Part shown: positions 1 to 8,670 of the stretch, piece after piece
Position numbering within the stretch: the stretch's first letter is position 1
Layout of the letters: the number at the start of each line of letters is the position of its first letter
Source of the DNA: CAYYUA01 sp964542585
GTDB lineage: Bacteria > Bacteroidota > Bacteroidia > CAILMK01 > CAYYUA01
Assembly: GCA_964542585.1 (NCBI GenBank)
Contig: CAZIUI010000001.1
Span: 186,001 to 250,000 of the forward strand
Direction: 5' to 3'
DNA: 64,000 bases
The notes under the pieces: model-generated
Seen by the model: the letters and a program-made list of their open reading frames with translations, nothing else
The model's database searches: none
What the model was told of the DNA's origin: nothing
Program-made: the position numbers and the translations under genes

Positions 1-1388
1 CAAATGCCGGTGGAAAATCGGTAGCCATGAAAACCCTTGGTTTAATTCAGATGATGGCGCAAGCTGGTCTTTTGATACCAGCTGCGGCCACATCACAGAT
101 AGGAATTTTTACAAAACTTTTTGTAGATATTGGAGATGATCAATCAATAGAGAACGATCTGAGTACCTATAGTTCCCATCTTAAAAACATGAAGCTTTTC
201 ACGGATAGGGCTGATGAGCGCACCTTGTTCCTGGTAGATGAAATGGGTACTGGCACCGACCCCGAATTAGGAGGCCCCATTGCTGAAGCCATTCTGGAGC
301 AGCTGAATGAGAAGCAGGCAATGGGAATTGTCACTACCCATTATACCAATCTAAAACTTTATGCAACAGAGCAACCTCGTCTGGAAAACGGGTCTATGGT
401 TTTTGATAAAGCCAGCCTAACTCCTACTTATGAACTAGCAGTTGGCACTCCGGGCAGTTCTTACTCATTTGAAGTAGCTAGAAATATTGGCTTTGATGAA
501 GATATCCTTCAGAAAGCAGAACAAAAGGTTAAGCGCGAGTACCAACGGTTAGACGAGCTTTTGAGTGAACTGGAAAAAACCCAGTATGATGCAAGGCAAA
601 AGGATGAGCAACTATCTCGCAAACAGCAACAATTAGATTCTACGCTTAAAAAACAAAAGCAACTTTCCGATCAGCTAGAAAAGCAGAAAAAACAGTACTT
701 GCTGGATAGCAAACAAAGTGCGCTTACCTACCTTAATCAGCTGAACAGGCAGTTTGAAAACATGATAAAAGAATGGAGGGAAAGTGAAAAGGCTGAAAAA
801 GAAGAGAAGCGTAAGGCCATCAGTAAAAAAATACAACAGCAGCGCCATAACCTGGAAAAAGATCTAGCAAACCTTGAAGGCCAGCTTGAACAAAAGTCTA
901 AATCTGAAAAATCCCCGGAACAAAAGATTCAAGAGGGAACACCGGTCAAGCTTAAAGGGGGACAACAGACCGGCAAAGTGGAATCCATGAAAGGAAAGAA
1001 AGCTGTGGTTATTTTTGATAACCTCCGAACAGAGGCCAACGTTAAGGACTTACAAACGGCTGAACCTGAAAAAGTTACAAGGGGTCAAGCCAAGGCCTCC
1101 TTTAGGGCTAAGCAACAGTTTGATTACCAAAAAATAGCACAGAGTTTCAGTCAAACCCTTGATATCCGTGGCAATGATAAAGCCACCGCCCAACGGGAGG
1201 TAGAACAATGGATAGATAAAGCCTTACTGCTTAATCAGCAACAGCTTAAAGTACTCCATGGGAAAGGCGATGGTGTGCTAAGGAATGGCGTAAGGGAAAA
1301 GCTAAAAGAATTAAATGTGGTTAAAACTTACTACAGCGATTACCCTGAATATGGCGGAGAAGGTGTTACTTTAGTGGAACTAAACTAG
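1..1388 (+). CDS. mutS2: MutS2 family protein, 5'-truncated by window edge
   Basis: MutS2 is a MutS-like ATPase with a C-terminal Smr nuclease domain. It acts on branched DNA and, in Bacillus, on collided ribosomes. The reading frame is open to the left edge and the first visible residues, NAGGKS, are the end of the Walker A loop, so the N-terminal half lies outside the window. Walker B is visible as LVDEMGTGTDPE. A long charged coiled coil follows (about residues 175-305 of the visible part), and the last 75 or so residues form an Smr domain with LDIRG and HGKGDGVLR. The apparent ATG at 27 is internal. The gene converges on lepB with only 33 bases between them. Assignment is confident; which MutS2 role applies here is not visible. 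Confidence 0.93.
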   Translation, partial: NAGGKSVAMKTLGLIQMMAQAGLLIPAAATSQIGIFTKLFVDIGDDQSIENDLSTYSSHLKNMKLFTDRADERTLFLVDEMGTGTDPELGGPIAEAILEQLNEKQAMGIVTTHYTNLKLYATEQPRLENGSMVFDKASLTPTYELAVGTPGSSYSFEVARNIGFDEDILQKAEQKVKREYQRLDELLSELEKTQYDARQKDEQLSRKQQQLDSTLKKQKQLSDQLEKQKKQYLLDSKQSALTYLNQLNRQFENMIKEWRESEKAEKEEKRKAISKKIQQQRHNLEKDLANLEGQLEQKSKSEKSPEQKIQEGTPVKLKGGQQTGKVESMKGKKAVVIFDNLRTEANVKDLQTAEPEKVTRGQAKASFRAKQQFDYQKIAQSFSQTLDIRGNDKATAQREVEQWIDKALLLNQQQLKVLHGKGDGVLRNGVREKLKELNVVKTYYSDYPEYGGEGVTLVELN

Positions 1389-1421
1389 CTACCAAGGCTC
1401 AAAAATCCCTATTTAAGCGAT

Positions 1422-2885
1422 TTAGTTTACGCGTTCCTGGTTGTGGATCCAGGAAAATAAACGCTCCCACCGAATACGGTTCCAAAGTTTCAGGGCGGGT
1501 CCACTTTTATCCCATGACATCCAAATAAAGAGCGCCTTACCCACAATGTGATTTTCAGGTAGTAATCCCCACATCCTGGAGTCGGCAGAATTATGACGGT
1601 TATCGCCCATCATGAAATAGTAGTCCATCTCAAACACATACTCCTCAACTTTCTCACCATCGAGCATTGCGCTACCATTTTTCCATTTAAGGTTATGATG
1701 TTCATAATCGGTGATCATCCGTTTGTAGTAGTGGTAGTTCCTTCGGGTTAATTCGATTGTATCTCCCTTTTCAGGAATGTACACAGGTCCGTAATGGTCC
1801 CGGTTCCAAGGTAGCTTACGATAACTTGGATAAATACGGTGATCATATTTTCCCTTAGGCTGAGTAACCCTTTCCACCGACTGCACATAAGGCAATGATT
1901 CAACCCTTTGGGCTTTATCCTTCCCTATTATCATTTGGTATGTACCATTATCCCGGTTGATCCACCATTTGCGGACGTTTAACTTATTATTGATGAAGTC
2001 GCGAGGGATAAACTGGCCATCCGTTTTTACTTTATAGGTGTACTGAAAAAGGTCATACTCCGGCGCAGGTTTGCCATTAACAAACACATCAGCTGACTTT
2101 ATTTTAAGCGAGTCTCCAGGAATACCTATACAACGCTTGATGTAATTTTTACGCTTATCTACAGGTTTGCTGAGTTCTCTTGGATAATTAAAAACCGTAA
2201 TATCACCCCTTTCAATAGTCTCAAAACCTGGAAATCTGGAATAAGGCAACTTGACCCACTCCAAATAGGATTTGGTGCCTAGCAGGGGCATTTTGCTGTG
2301 AGCGAATGGAAATGAAATGGGGGTTTGGGGAACCCTTGATCCATAATTGACTTTGCTAACAAAAAGAAAATCCCCAACAAGCAGACTGCGCTCCATAGAG
2401 GAAGTCGGAATCGTATATGCCTCAATAAAAAAAGACCTGATAATAGCAGCCGCAATGAAAGCAAAACCAATAGCATCCAACCACTCTCGTGCTTGAGATC
2501 GCGGCTGACTTTCACGGTAAGATTCCGCCCTATCCGGACCTATGAAAATTTCAGAACCGGAAAATCCCAGGTAAATAAAATAAAAGGGTGAAAATAGAAC
2601 CGTCAGCACATAGCTTCCGAAACTTAACTTACCAAAAACCTTGGCCATGTCCACAAGCATCCCTAAGTAAATCAGGACATTAATCACCGGCACAAACAGC
2701 AGAACAAACCACCAGATGGGCCGTCCCGTTATCTTTACCCATATCCAATAGTTGTAAATCGGAATGATAGCTTTCCACCCTGATTCACCAGCCTTTTTAA
2801 AAATCTGGTAAAGGCCAATAACCTGAAGTACCCAAAAGGGTAATAAATAAACGAATAAAAGGTAGCTGGATAAGGTATTTTCCAT
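1422..2885 (-). CDS. lepB: Signal peptidase I with N-terminal DUF5684-like membrane domain
   Basis: Type I signal peptidase, which cleaves Sec signal peptides on the outer face of the inner membrane. Residues 1-110 form a multi-span membrane domain resembling DUF5684 (IIPIYNYWIWVKI). A membrane anchor follows, then the S26 catalytic domain: the nucleophile Ser is in PTSSMERSLLVGD near residue 163, the general base Lys in NYIKRCIGIPGD near residue 250, and the closing box is GDNRHNSADSR. A long insert of about 120 residues separates the last two boxes, as is usual in this phylum. An upstream in-frame TTG exists, but ATG at 2885 is the better start. It is the last gene of the par operon, 10 bases after dapB. 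Confidence 0.93.
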   Translation of the reverse strand: MENTLSSYLLFVYLLPFWVLQVIGLYQIFKKAGESGWKAIIPIYNYWIWVKITGRPIWWFVLLFVPVINVLIYLGMLVDMAKVFGKLSFGSYVLTVLFSPFYFIYLGFSGSEIFIGPDRAESYRESQPRSQAREWLDAIGFAFIAAAIIRSFFIEAYTIPTSSMERSLLVGDFLFVSKVNYGSRVPQTPISFPFAHSKMPLLGTKSYLEWVKLPYSRFPGFETIERGDITVFNYPRELSKPVDKRKNYIKRCIGIPGDSLKIKSADVFVNGKPAPEYDLFQYTYKVKTDGQFIPRDFINNKLNVRKWWINRDNGTYQMIIGKDKAQRVESLPYVQSVERVTQPKGKYDHRIYPSYRKLPWNRDHYGPVYIPEKGDTIELTRRNYHYYKRMITDYEHHNLKWKNGSAMLDGEKVEEYVFEMDYYFMMGDNRHNSADSRMWGLLPENHIVGKALFIWMSWDKSGPALKLWNRIRWERLFSWIHNQERVN

Positions 2886-2895
2886 CAAATTGGTT

Positions 2896-3636
2896 TTATT
2901 TTTTACTAAGCCCTAGGTAATCTTCCATGGTAAAAATCCCGGACTTATCACTTACCCATTCAGCTGCTTTGACCGCCCCCAGTGCAAAACCCCTTCTGTT
3001 GTAAGCTTTATGCTGAATAGAAAGTTCATCAATAGGCGATTGGTACCGTACGGTGTGAGTTCCAATAGCTCCTTCTTCCCGGCTGTAGTAAACCGGAAAG
3101 GCATCTTGGTCTTTGCTGGCGGGGCGCTCACTTTGCTCCAGCTTTTGCCAATTCATTTTACGGTATAACAGGGCTGTAATATGATCGGCTAATTTAGCCG
3201 CAGTTCCGCTTGGGGCATCTTGTTTCCCAGTGTGGTGGGATTCCAGGATTTCAGGCTCATAATCCGCTTGATCATTCATTAGCCGCGCTAAGGCTTTGTT
3301 TACTTCAAAAAGCATGTTGACCCCAATACTGAAATTTGGAGCATAAAATAGCGTGCCGCCTTGTTGGCTACAATTTTCCTGTAAAGCAGGTAGTTCTTCA
3401 TACCAGCCAGTCGTACCCACAACAATCGGTACTTGCTGCTGAAATGCTGACCGGATATGGCCAGGGGCTATGGCCGGTAAAGTAAAGTCGATAGCTACAT
3501 CGGCTTTAGCCAGTTGCGACCCATCCGATAGGGCTAGGTTATAGTCAAATATCAGCGGTGTTTGATGCCCTCGCTCATGGGCGATTTGCTCCACTTCTTT
3601 CCCCATTCGGCCGTAACCGAGCAAAGCGATTTTCAT
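2896..3636 (-). CDS. dapB: 4-hydroxy-tetrahydrodipicolinate reductase
   Basis: DapB reduces 4-hydroxy-tetrahydrodipicolinate with NAD(P)H in the lysine/diaminopimelate pathway, feeding peptidoglycan. The N-terminus has the Rossmann motif GYGRMGKE. The hallmark active-site stretch is ESHHTGKQDAPSGTA near residue 130-145, with the catalytic His and Lys, and VGTTGW is also present. At 246 residues it is of normal length. Its ATG overlaps the stop of the upstream DUF5683 gene by four bases (ATGA), which suggests translational coupling. The parAB-DUF5683-dapB-lepB order is common in Bacteroidota. Confidence 0.95.
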   Translation of the reverse strand: MKIALLGYGRMGKEVEQIAHERGHQTPLIFDYNLALSDGSQLAKADVAIDFTLPAIAPGHIRSAFQQQVPIVVGTTGWYEELPALQENCSQQGGTLFYAPNFSIGVNMLFEVNKALARLMNDQADYEPEILESHHTGKQDAPSGTAAKLADHITALLYRKMNWQKLEQSERPASKDQDAFPVYYSREEGAIGTHTVRYQSPIDELSIQHKAYNRRGFALGAVKAAEWVSDKSGIFTMEDYLGLSKK

Positions 3637-4352
3637 GGCGTAAGTTTTAATGAAATACCAGCCATAATGCCTGGCTGCTGTGCAATATTAGCGATTCTAG
3701 GAGAACGGACCGACATACTCAGGTCATCTGAGACATTAAAATCCTGTAAGTGAGCAAAAACATACGCATCAATAACATTAGCAAGATAGACTGCAACGGT
3801 TGATATAATGGAAAGCGTCCTATTCCGGCGGAAGGTTTCCCGGCCATCTTTCAAGGCTGCTTTACTGTAAAAAGGGGGATCATTGTCCGCCCTGTCTGTT
3901 GGATCAAACTTGTCAATGGTGGTACTATCCTGATCAGTGCGCAAGCGAAAAGCTTTTGCAAATTCCTGGAAACGGTTGTTATTGCGGATGATAAAGTAAG
4001 TTGTGAGCCCCAGACCACCCCAAACCAGCGGAGCTTTCCATAGCTGGCCATTCTGGATTTGCCCAAAACCGGGTAGAATAGCTGATTGAATAGCTCTACT
4101 GCGGGCTTTTTTATTGACCAAGTTGGTCACGGAATCACTCTCACCCGGTGATGGCCTACTAGGCAGAGCCCTATCAGAGGTGTTTTTGTTAAGCGCACCA
4201 AGGATAAAGTCTGCACTTTTGTTAGGGCTATTCAAATTACTTAATTCTTGGCATTGGGCAAAGGAATCAATGCCTGGCATAAGGCATTGAAAACCAACGA
4301 GAAATATTATTAGCAAATGTTGAAAGCAATGTTGATTGAGAGGCTGCGTCAT
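3633..4352 (-). CDS. DUF5683 domain secreted/membrane protein
   Basis: Protein of unknown function with a hydrophobic N-terminal segment (residues 12-32, a likely signal peptide) and a DUF5683 core. The recognisable stretch is AILPGFGQIQNGQLWKAPLVWG, cut here to its first part AILPGFGQIQNGQ, which begins two membrane hairpins ending near residue 200. A low-complexity Ser/Pro/Asn linker lies at about residues 35-80. The gene sits between parB (30 bases upstream) and dapB (four-base overlap), a conserved position in this phylum. The conserved location hints at a role in the cell envelope, but nothing in the sequence shows a reaction. Family call is moderately confident; function is unknown. Confidence 0.8.
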   Translation of the reverse strand: MTQPLNQHCFQHLLIIFLVGFQCLMPGIDSFAQCQELSNLNSPNKSADFILGALNKNTSDRALPSRPSPGESDSVTNLVNKKARSRAIQSAILPGFGQIQNGQLWKAPLVWGGLGLTTYFIIRNNNRFQEFAKAFRLRTDQDSTTIDKFDPTDRADNDPPFYSKAALKDGRETFRRNRTLSIISTVAVYLANVIDAYVFAHLQDFNVSDDLSMSVRSPRIANIAQQPGIMAGISLKLTP

Positions 4353-4382
4353 GAGTACTCAGGAATAGGAAACTGAAAATCT

Positions 4383-5276
4383 CTAATCATCTGAATTGGA
4401 TGAATTGATGATTTCAGAAAGTCTTTTTAGCTCTGCTTCGTTTTGAAAAGGAATGATCACTTCCCCTTTTCCATTCTTTTTGGCTTTGATTTTTACAGGG
4501 GTGTCATACAAACGTGCAAATTCCTGCTCCCATTGTTGATAATGATTTTGAGCTAAAGGTTGTTCAGATTTGGTTGTTTGCTTTTTAACCGCTTTCATAG
4601 ATTTTACCAGCTCTTCTGTTTGACGCACTGATAAAGAGCGATCCTGGATGGCCCGGAAAACTTTAAGTTGGGCTTCTTCATCATCAATATTAATCATAGC
4701 TCGGGCATGACCCATGCTTATTCGCTCTTCCGTAAGCGCAATCTGAACTTCATCGGGTAGCTTAAGGAGGCGAAGGTAGTTGGTGACCGTAGTTCGGTCC
4801 CGACTAACCCTTTCCGCTAAGTGATCATGGTTCAGGTTGCATTCTTCTACCAAGCGTTTGTAGCTAAGGGCTATTTCTACTGCATTCAGGTTCTCACGGT
4901 GGGTATTCTCTATAAGGGCCATTTCCAGCATATTCTGGTCATTGGCCGTGCGTATGAAAGCCGGCACATACTCAAGCCCCGCTTTTCTTGCGGCCCTGGC
5001 CCTGCGCTCGCCAGAAATTATTTCATATTGCTCCTGTCCTGCATTACGCAGGGTGAGGGGTTGGATCACCCCGTGAATTAGGATCGACTGAACTAGCGGA
5101 TCAAGGTTTTCATCGGTTATATGCTCCCTTGGTTGAAAAGGGTTTGCTGCTATTTGGTCTAAGGGAACCTCCGATACGGTGTTTACTTTATGGGACTGCT
5201 CTTCCGATGAGGATTGCTCTGAATCGGACAATAGGGCCGTCAATCCTTTTCCTAAGGCCTGTCGTTTTGCACACAT
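4383..5276 (-). CDS. parB: Chromosome-partitioning protein ParB
   Basis: ParB binds parS sites, uses CTP to slide along DNA and partners ParA in chromosome segregation. The N-terminal ParB/Srx domain has the CTP-binding box GERRARAARKAG near residue 90. A helix-turn-helix DNA-binding region follows (LAERVSRDRTTVTNYLRLLKL, cut here to LAERVSRDRTTVTNY), and the C-terminal 60 residues form the dimer domain. The start MCAKRQALGKGL matches the usual N-terminal ParA-stimulating tail. It follows parA by 39 bases. No parS palindrome was found inside the window. Confidence 0.95.
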   Translation of the reverse strand: MCAKRQALGKGLTALLSDSEQSSSEEQSHKVNTVSEVPLDQIAANPFQPREHITDENLDPLVQSILIHGVIQPLTLRNAGQEQYEIISGERRARAARKAGLEYVPAFIRTANDQNMLEMALIENTHRENLNAVEIALSYKRLVEECNLNHDHLAERVSRDRTTVTNYLRLLKLPDEVQIALTEERISMGHARAMINIDDEEAQLKVFRAIQDRSLSVRQTEELVKSMKAVKKQTTKSEQPLAQNHYQQWEQEFARLYDTPVKIKAKKNGKGEVIIPFQNEAELKRLSEIINSSNSDD

Positions 5277-5315
5277 ATGGTTTTAAATCTCTCCTATTAG
5301 GGCTGAATAACGGGA

Positions 5316-6116
5316 TTATTTTGGTATAGCTTCCTTGTCAGGGGCTGTAGAATAACCATTTTTTTCGAGTATTTCCCGTCCCAAGGCAATATGGTTTACC
5401 GCCCCTTTGCTGCGGGCGTCATGTTGTAAGGCCGGCTTGCCAAAACTAGGCGCTTCACTAAGCCTAATGTTACGCTGAACAACGGTATCAAAAACAAGCT
5501 GTTGAAAATGCGTCCGTACCTCCTCCATAACTTGCGATGAAAGGTTCAAACGACCATCGTACATGGTCAGCAATATCCCCTCGATCTCTAGCGTGGTGTT
5601 AAGGTTATTCTGAACGATTTTAATGGTGTTCAACAGCTTTCCTAAACCCTCAAGTGCAAAATATTCACACTGAACCGGGACGATAACAGAATCGGAAGCT
5701 GTCAACGCATTGACAGTAATAATACCAAGCGAAGGCGAACAATCGATGATGATCATGTCATAATCCCCGCGAATTCTGTCAATAACCTCCTTCATTTTGG
5801 ATTCCCGCTCTGGCAGGTTAATCATTTCAATCTCAGCACCTACCAGATCAATGTGCGACCCCAGGAGATCCAGGTTATCGATTTCGGTGGAGTGAATGGC
5901 TTCCTTAGGATTAATATCATTAATGATGCACTCATAGATACTGGTTTCTACACTCCGCGGATCAAAATTAAGACCAGAGGTAGCATTGGCTTGAGGGTCA
6001 GCATCTATTACTAAGGTTTTGTAACCAAAAGATGCCAAGCTTGCTGCCAGATTGATCGCGGTTGTTGTTTTTCCAACTCCGCCCTTTTGATTTGCTAATG
6101 CGATTGTTTTAGCCAT
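5316..6116 (-). CDS. parA: Chromosome-partitioning ATPase ParA (Soj)
   Basis: ParA-type Walker ATPase that drives segregation of ParB-bound DNA on the nucleoid. The deviant Walker A motif NQKGGVGKTTT sits at residues 8-18, Walker A' and B are VIDADPQANAT and IIIDCSPSLG, and the length of 266 residues fits chromosomal Soj rather than a plasmid ParA with an N-terminal HTH. It heads a run of five leftward genes. The 56-base gap to the UPF0173 gene upstream could hold a promoter, but no clear TAnnTTTG element is seen there. Confidence 0.95.
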   Translation of the reverse strand: MAKTIALANQKGGVGKTTTAINLAASLASFGYKTLVIDADPQANATSGLNFDPRSVETSIYECIINDINPKEAIHSTEIDNLDLLGSHIDLVGAEIEMINLPERESKMKEVIDRIRGDYDMIIIDCSPSLGIITVNALTASDSVIVPVQCEYFALEGLGKLLNTIKIVQNNLNTTLEIEGILLTMYDGRLNLSSQVMEEVRTHFQQLVFDTVVQRNIRLSEAPSFGKPALQHDARSKGAVNHIALGREILEKNGYSTAPDKEAIPK

Positions 6117-6172
6117 TGACGATGATTTACTTATCGTGCTTAAATCTCCTAATCAAAGCTTTATAAAAAGTC

Positions 6173-6853
6173 TTAAACATCTTTAGCCTCCCCGATATTG
6201 ATCAGGTGCAGGTTTTTACCATGGTCGCTGAAGTACCGCTGAGCATATTCGTGATCGATTTCAATGTAAGGGAAGGTATCATAGTGGATCCCTACAATAT
6301 TCTGACAGTCAATAAAATCGGCAGCCTTAGCGGCATCTTCAATACCCATGGTAAAATTATCACCGATGGGTAATAGCGCAAAGTCTAGGTTGAATTCTTC
6401 GGGAATTAGCTTCATGTCAAAAGTGAGTGCTGTATCTCCAGCGTGATAAAAAGTACCATCCCTTGTACTTACAACAAAGCCTCCAGGATTACCGCCACTA
6501 CTACCATCGGGTAGGGTACTTGAATGAACGGCATTTACATACTTAACCCGCCCAAATGGGAAATCAGCTGCTCCCCCATGGTTCATGGGATAGGTGTTGT
6601 CTACACCTTTATTTCCTAGCCAACCTACAATTTCAAAATTGCTAATCACCCTTGCTCCCGATCTTTTAGCAATATCCACAAGATCAGCCATATGATCTTC
6701 GTGCCCGTGGGTGAGCAAGATATAATCCGGGGAAATGGAATCAACATCAACATGAGCAGCCAGCTCATTGGGAGAAATAAAAGGATCAAATAAGACTTTG
6801 GCGTTACCGGCTTCAACTTCTAAGCAGGACTGACCATAATAACGTACTTGCAT
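6173..6853 (-). CDS. UPF0173 metal-dependent hydrolase (metallo-beta-lactamase fold)
   Basis: Member of the UPF0173 family of metallo-beta-lactamase-fold hydrolases, typically 225-230 residues; this one has 226. The metal-binding motif THGHEDHMAD is at about residues 48-57, a second His is in AVHSS, and GDTALTFDMKLI supplies the bridging Asp. GIHYDTFPYIEID near the end carries the final His. No signal peptide is present, so it should be cytoplasmic. The physiological substrate is unknown for the family. It lies 56 bases upstream of parA on the same strand and could be co-transcribed. It is divergent from the peptide-binding lipoprotein. Confidence 0.88.
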   Translation of the reverse strand: MQVRYYGQSCLEVEAGNAKVLFDPFISPNELAAHVDVDSISPDYILLTHGHEDHMADLVDIAKRSGARVISNFEIVGWLGNKGVDNTYPMNHGGAADFPFGRVKYVNAVHSSTLPDGSSGGNPGGFVVSTRDGTFYHAGDTALTFDMKLIPEEFNLDFALLPIGDNFTMGIEDAAKAADFIDCQNIVGIHYDTFPYIEIDHEYAQRYFSDHGKNLHLINIGEAKDV

Positions 6854-6926
6854 AAAAAAACGAGCGCTTTTTTTCAGTTGATTCGTGCTTTCTTTGTAAT
6901 AGCTAATATAGGTAATATTTGACCTA

Positions 6927-8594
6927 ATGGCAAAAAACCTTCTCTGCCTGATCTTGCTGGGGTTTCTTCTTTTATTAGGTTGCTCTGAGAGGGAACCTTA
7001 TCCTGATAAGCAAGTTTTCCGTTTTAACATAGATGCCGGCTTTACGTCAATGGATCCCGCTTTTGCCAGGAATCAAGCTAATATATGGGTGACGAACCAA
7101 CTTTTTGATGGGTTAGTGGCTCTTAATGACAGCCTTAAACCAGAACCTGCCATCGCCCACAAATGGACTGTTGACACTAGCCGGACCGTCTATACCTTCC
7201 ATTTAAGGAAAGATGTTCGCTTTCATCCTCATAAAAGCTTATCAAATGCGGAATCCCGCAGGGTAAAAGCTGAGGATTTCGTGTACAGCTTCAATCGGCT
7301 TCTGCAGCAAAAAACTGCATCACCGGGAGCCTGGATCTTCAATGACAAAGTTTACATTGATACTTTAAATGGAAAACGTAGGGGAAGCTTTAAGGCCCTT
7401 AATGATTCAACCTTTCAGATACACCTCAAACAACCTTTCCCTCCTTTTTTGGGCTTACTATCCATGCAGTATTGCAGTGTCGTACCCAAAGAAGTTGTTA
7501 ACTACTATGGTGATGATTTTGCTCGCCATCCGATAGGCACAGGCCCCTTTAAGCTCTTTAAGTACGCTGAAGGTGAGCGCTTGATCATGCATCAGTTTGA
7601 GGATTACTACAAAAACGATAAGCAAGGAAGACCGCTACCCTATCTGGATGCAGCAGTTATACGCTTTATACCTAACAAACAGAACGCTTTCCTGGCCTTC
7701 ATGCAAGGCAAACTTGATCTTATATCCGGTATTGATGGGAGTTTTAAGGATAACCTTCTTACACCGGATGGCCGCTTAGACCCTGCCTTTAAAGGAGATT
7801 TTCGCATGCAAAAAATTCCTTTTTTGAATACCGAATATTTGGGGATACAAATGGATAGCTCCGCCTATGATGATGCCAATCACCCATTAAAAAGTAGGAA
7901 AGTGCGCAAGGCATTAAATTACGGATTTGACCGCAAGGAAATGCTTAAATATCTAAGGAATAATATTGGTAAACCGGCTACCAATGGTATGGTACCGCCA
8001 GGGCTTCCCGCTTTTGATACAAGTGCTGTAAAAGGCTATACGTATAAGCCCCGGAAAGCGGAAGCCTTACTTCGAAAAGCTGGTTATCCCCGGGGCCAAA
8101 ATATGCGCAAAATAACACTTACCACCACCCCAACCTATTTGGATCTTTGCATTTTTATGGAAAATCAGTGGGCTGAACTGGGTATTCCTGTAAAGGTTAA
8201 AGTAGCTAAGCCTTCAATGCTCAGGGAAGCAATGGCTAATGCCAACAACCTTTTCTTCCGGGCATCCTGGATTGCAGATTACCCCGATGCTGAAAATTAC
8301 CTTGCCCTTTTTTACAGCAACAATTTCACCCCGGATGGACCTAATTATACCCGTTTTTCTGATCACGTTTGCGATAGTTTATACGAAGCCGCCTTCACTG
8401 CTCCATCCAGGGAAAAAAGGGAAGCTTTATACCACCGGATGGAAAACAGGGTCCTTGATCAAGCGCCTGTTATTCCGCTTTACTACGATGAGGTTATAAG
8501 ATTAGTTCAGCCGAATATTAGTGGCCTGGGCAGGAATGCAAAGAACCTGTTGAACCTTTCCACAGTACGCATCGAAAGGCAATCCGATTCATGA
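6927..8594 (+). CDS. Oligopeptide ABC transporter substrate-binding lipoprotein (SBP family 5)
   Basis: Extracytoplasmic solute-binding protein of family 5, which binds oligopeptides or similar solutes. The signal peptide ends in the lipobox LLLLGCSE, so Cys19 should be lipidated. The body matches the family: LDPAFARNQAN-like start of the first lobe, RKDVRFHP, the YSFNRLLQ box, and KVRKALNYGFDRKEM near residue 325. Length (555) is normal. No permease or ATPase gene of a Dpp/Opp system lies next to it, so the partner transporter must be elsewhere or the protein works alone. Start is the only ATG upstream of a good signal peptide. Confidence 0.9.
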   Translation: MAKNLLCLILLGFLLLLGCSEREPYPDKQVFRFNIDAGFTSMDPAFARNQANIWVTNQLFDGLVALNDSLKPEPAIAHKWTVDTSRTVYTFHLRKDVRFHPHKSLSNAESRRVKAEDFVYSFNRLLQQKTASPGAWIFNDKVYIDTLNGKRRGSFKALNDSTFQIHLKQPFPPFLGLLSMQYCSVVPKEVVNYYGDDFARHPIGTGPFKLFKYAEGERLIMHQFEDYYKNDKQGRPLPYLDAAVIRFIPNKQNAFLAFMQGKLDLISGIDGSFKDNLLTPDGRLDPAFKGDFRMQKIPFLNTEYLGIQMDSSAYDDANHPLKSRKVRKALNYGFDRKEMLKYLRNNIGKPATNGMVPPGLPAFDTSAVKGYTYKPRKAEALLRKAGYPRGQNMRKITLTTTPTYLDLCIFMENQWAELGIPVKVKVAKPSMLREAMANANNLFFRASWIADYPDAENYLALFYSNNFTPDGPNYTRFSDHVCDSLYEAAFTAPSREKREALYHRMENRVLDQAPVIPLYYDEVIRLVQPNISGLGRNAKNLLNLSTVRIERQSDS

Positions 8595-8670
8595 GTCTTC
8601 CCCCATTTACAGGAAATAGAATGATTAGCCATGACCTTGGGACTTACCATTTAAAGGGCCTTTTTAGTGT

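Noticed and set aside
6851..6874. AAAAAAACGAGCGCTTTTTTT palindrome-like run, as a terminator
   Set aside because: It lies between divergent start codons, where a terminator makes no sense; the stem is mostly A/T.
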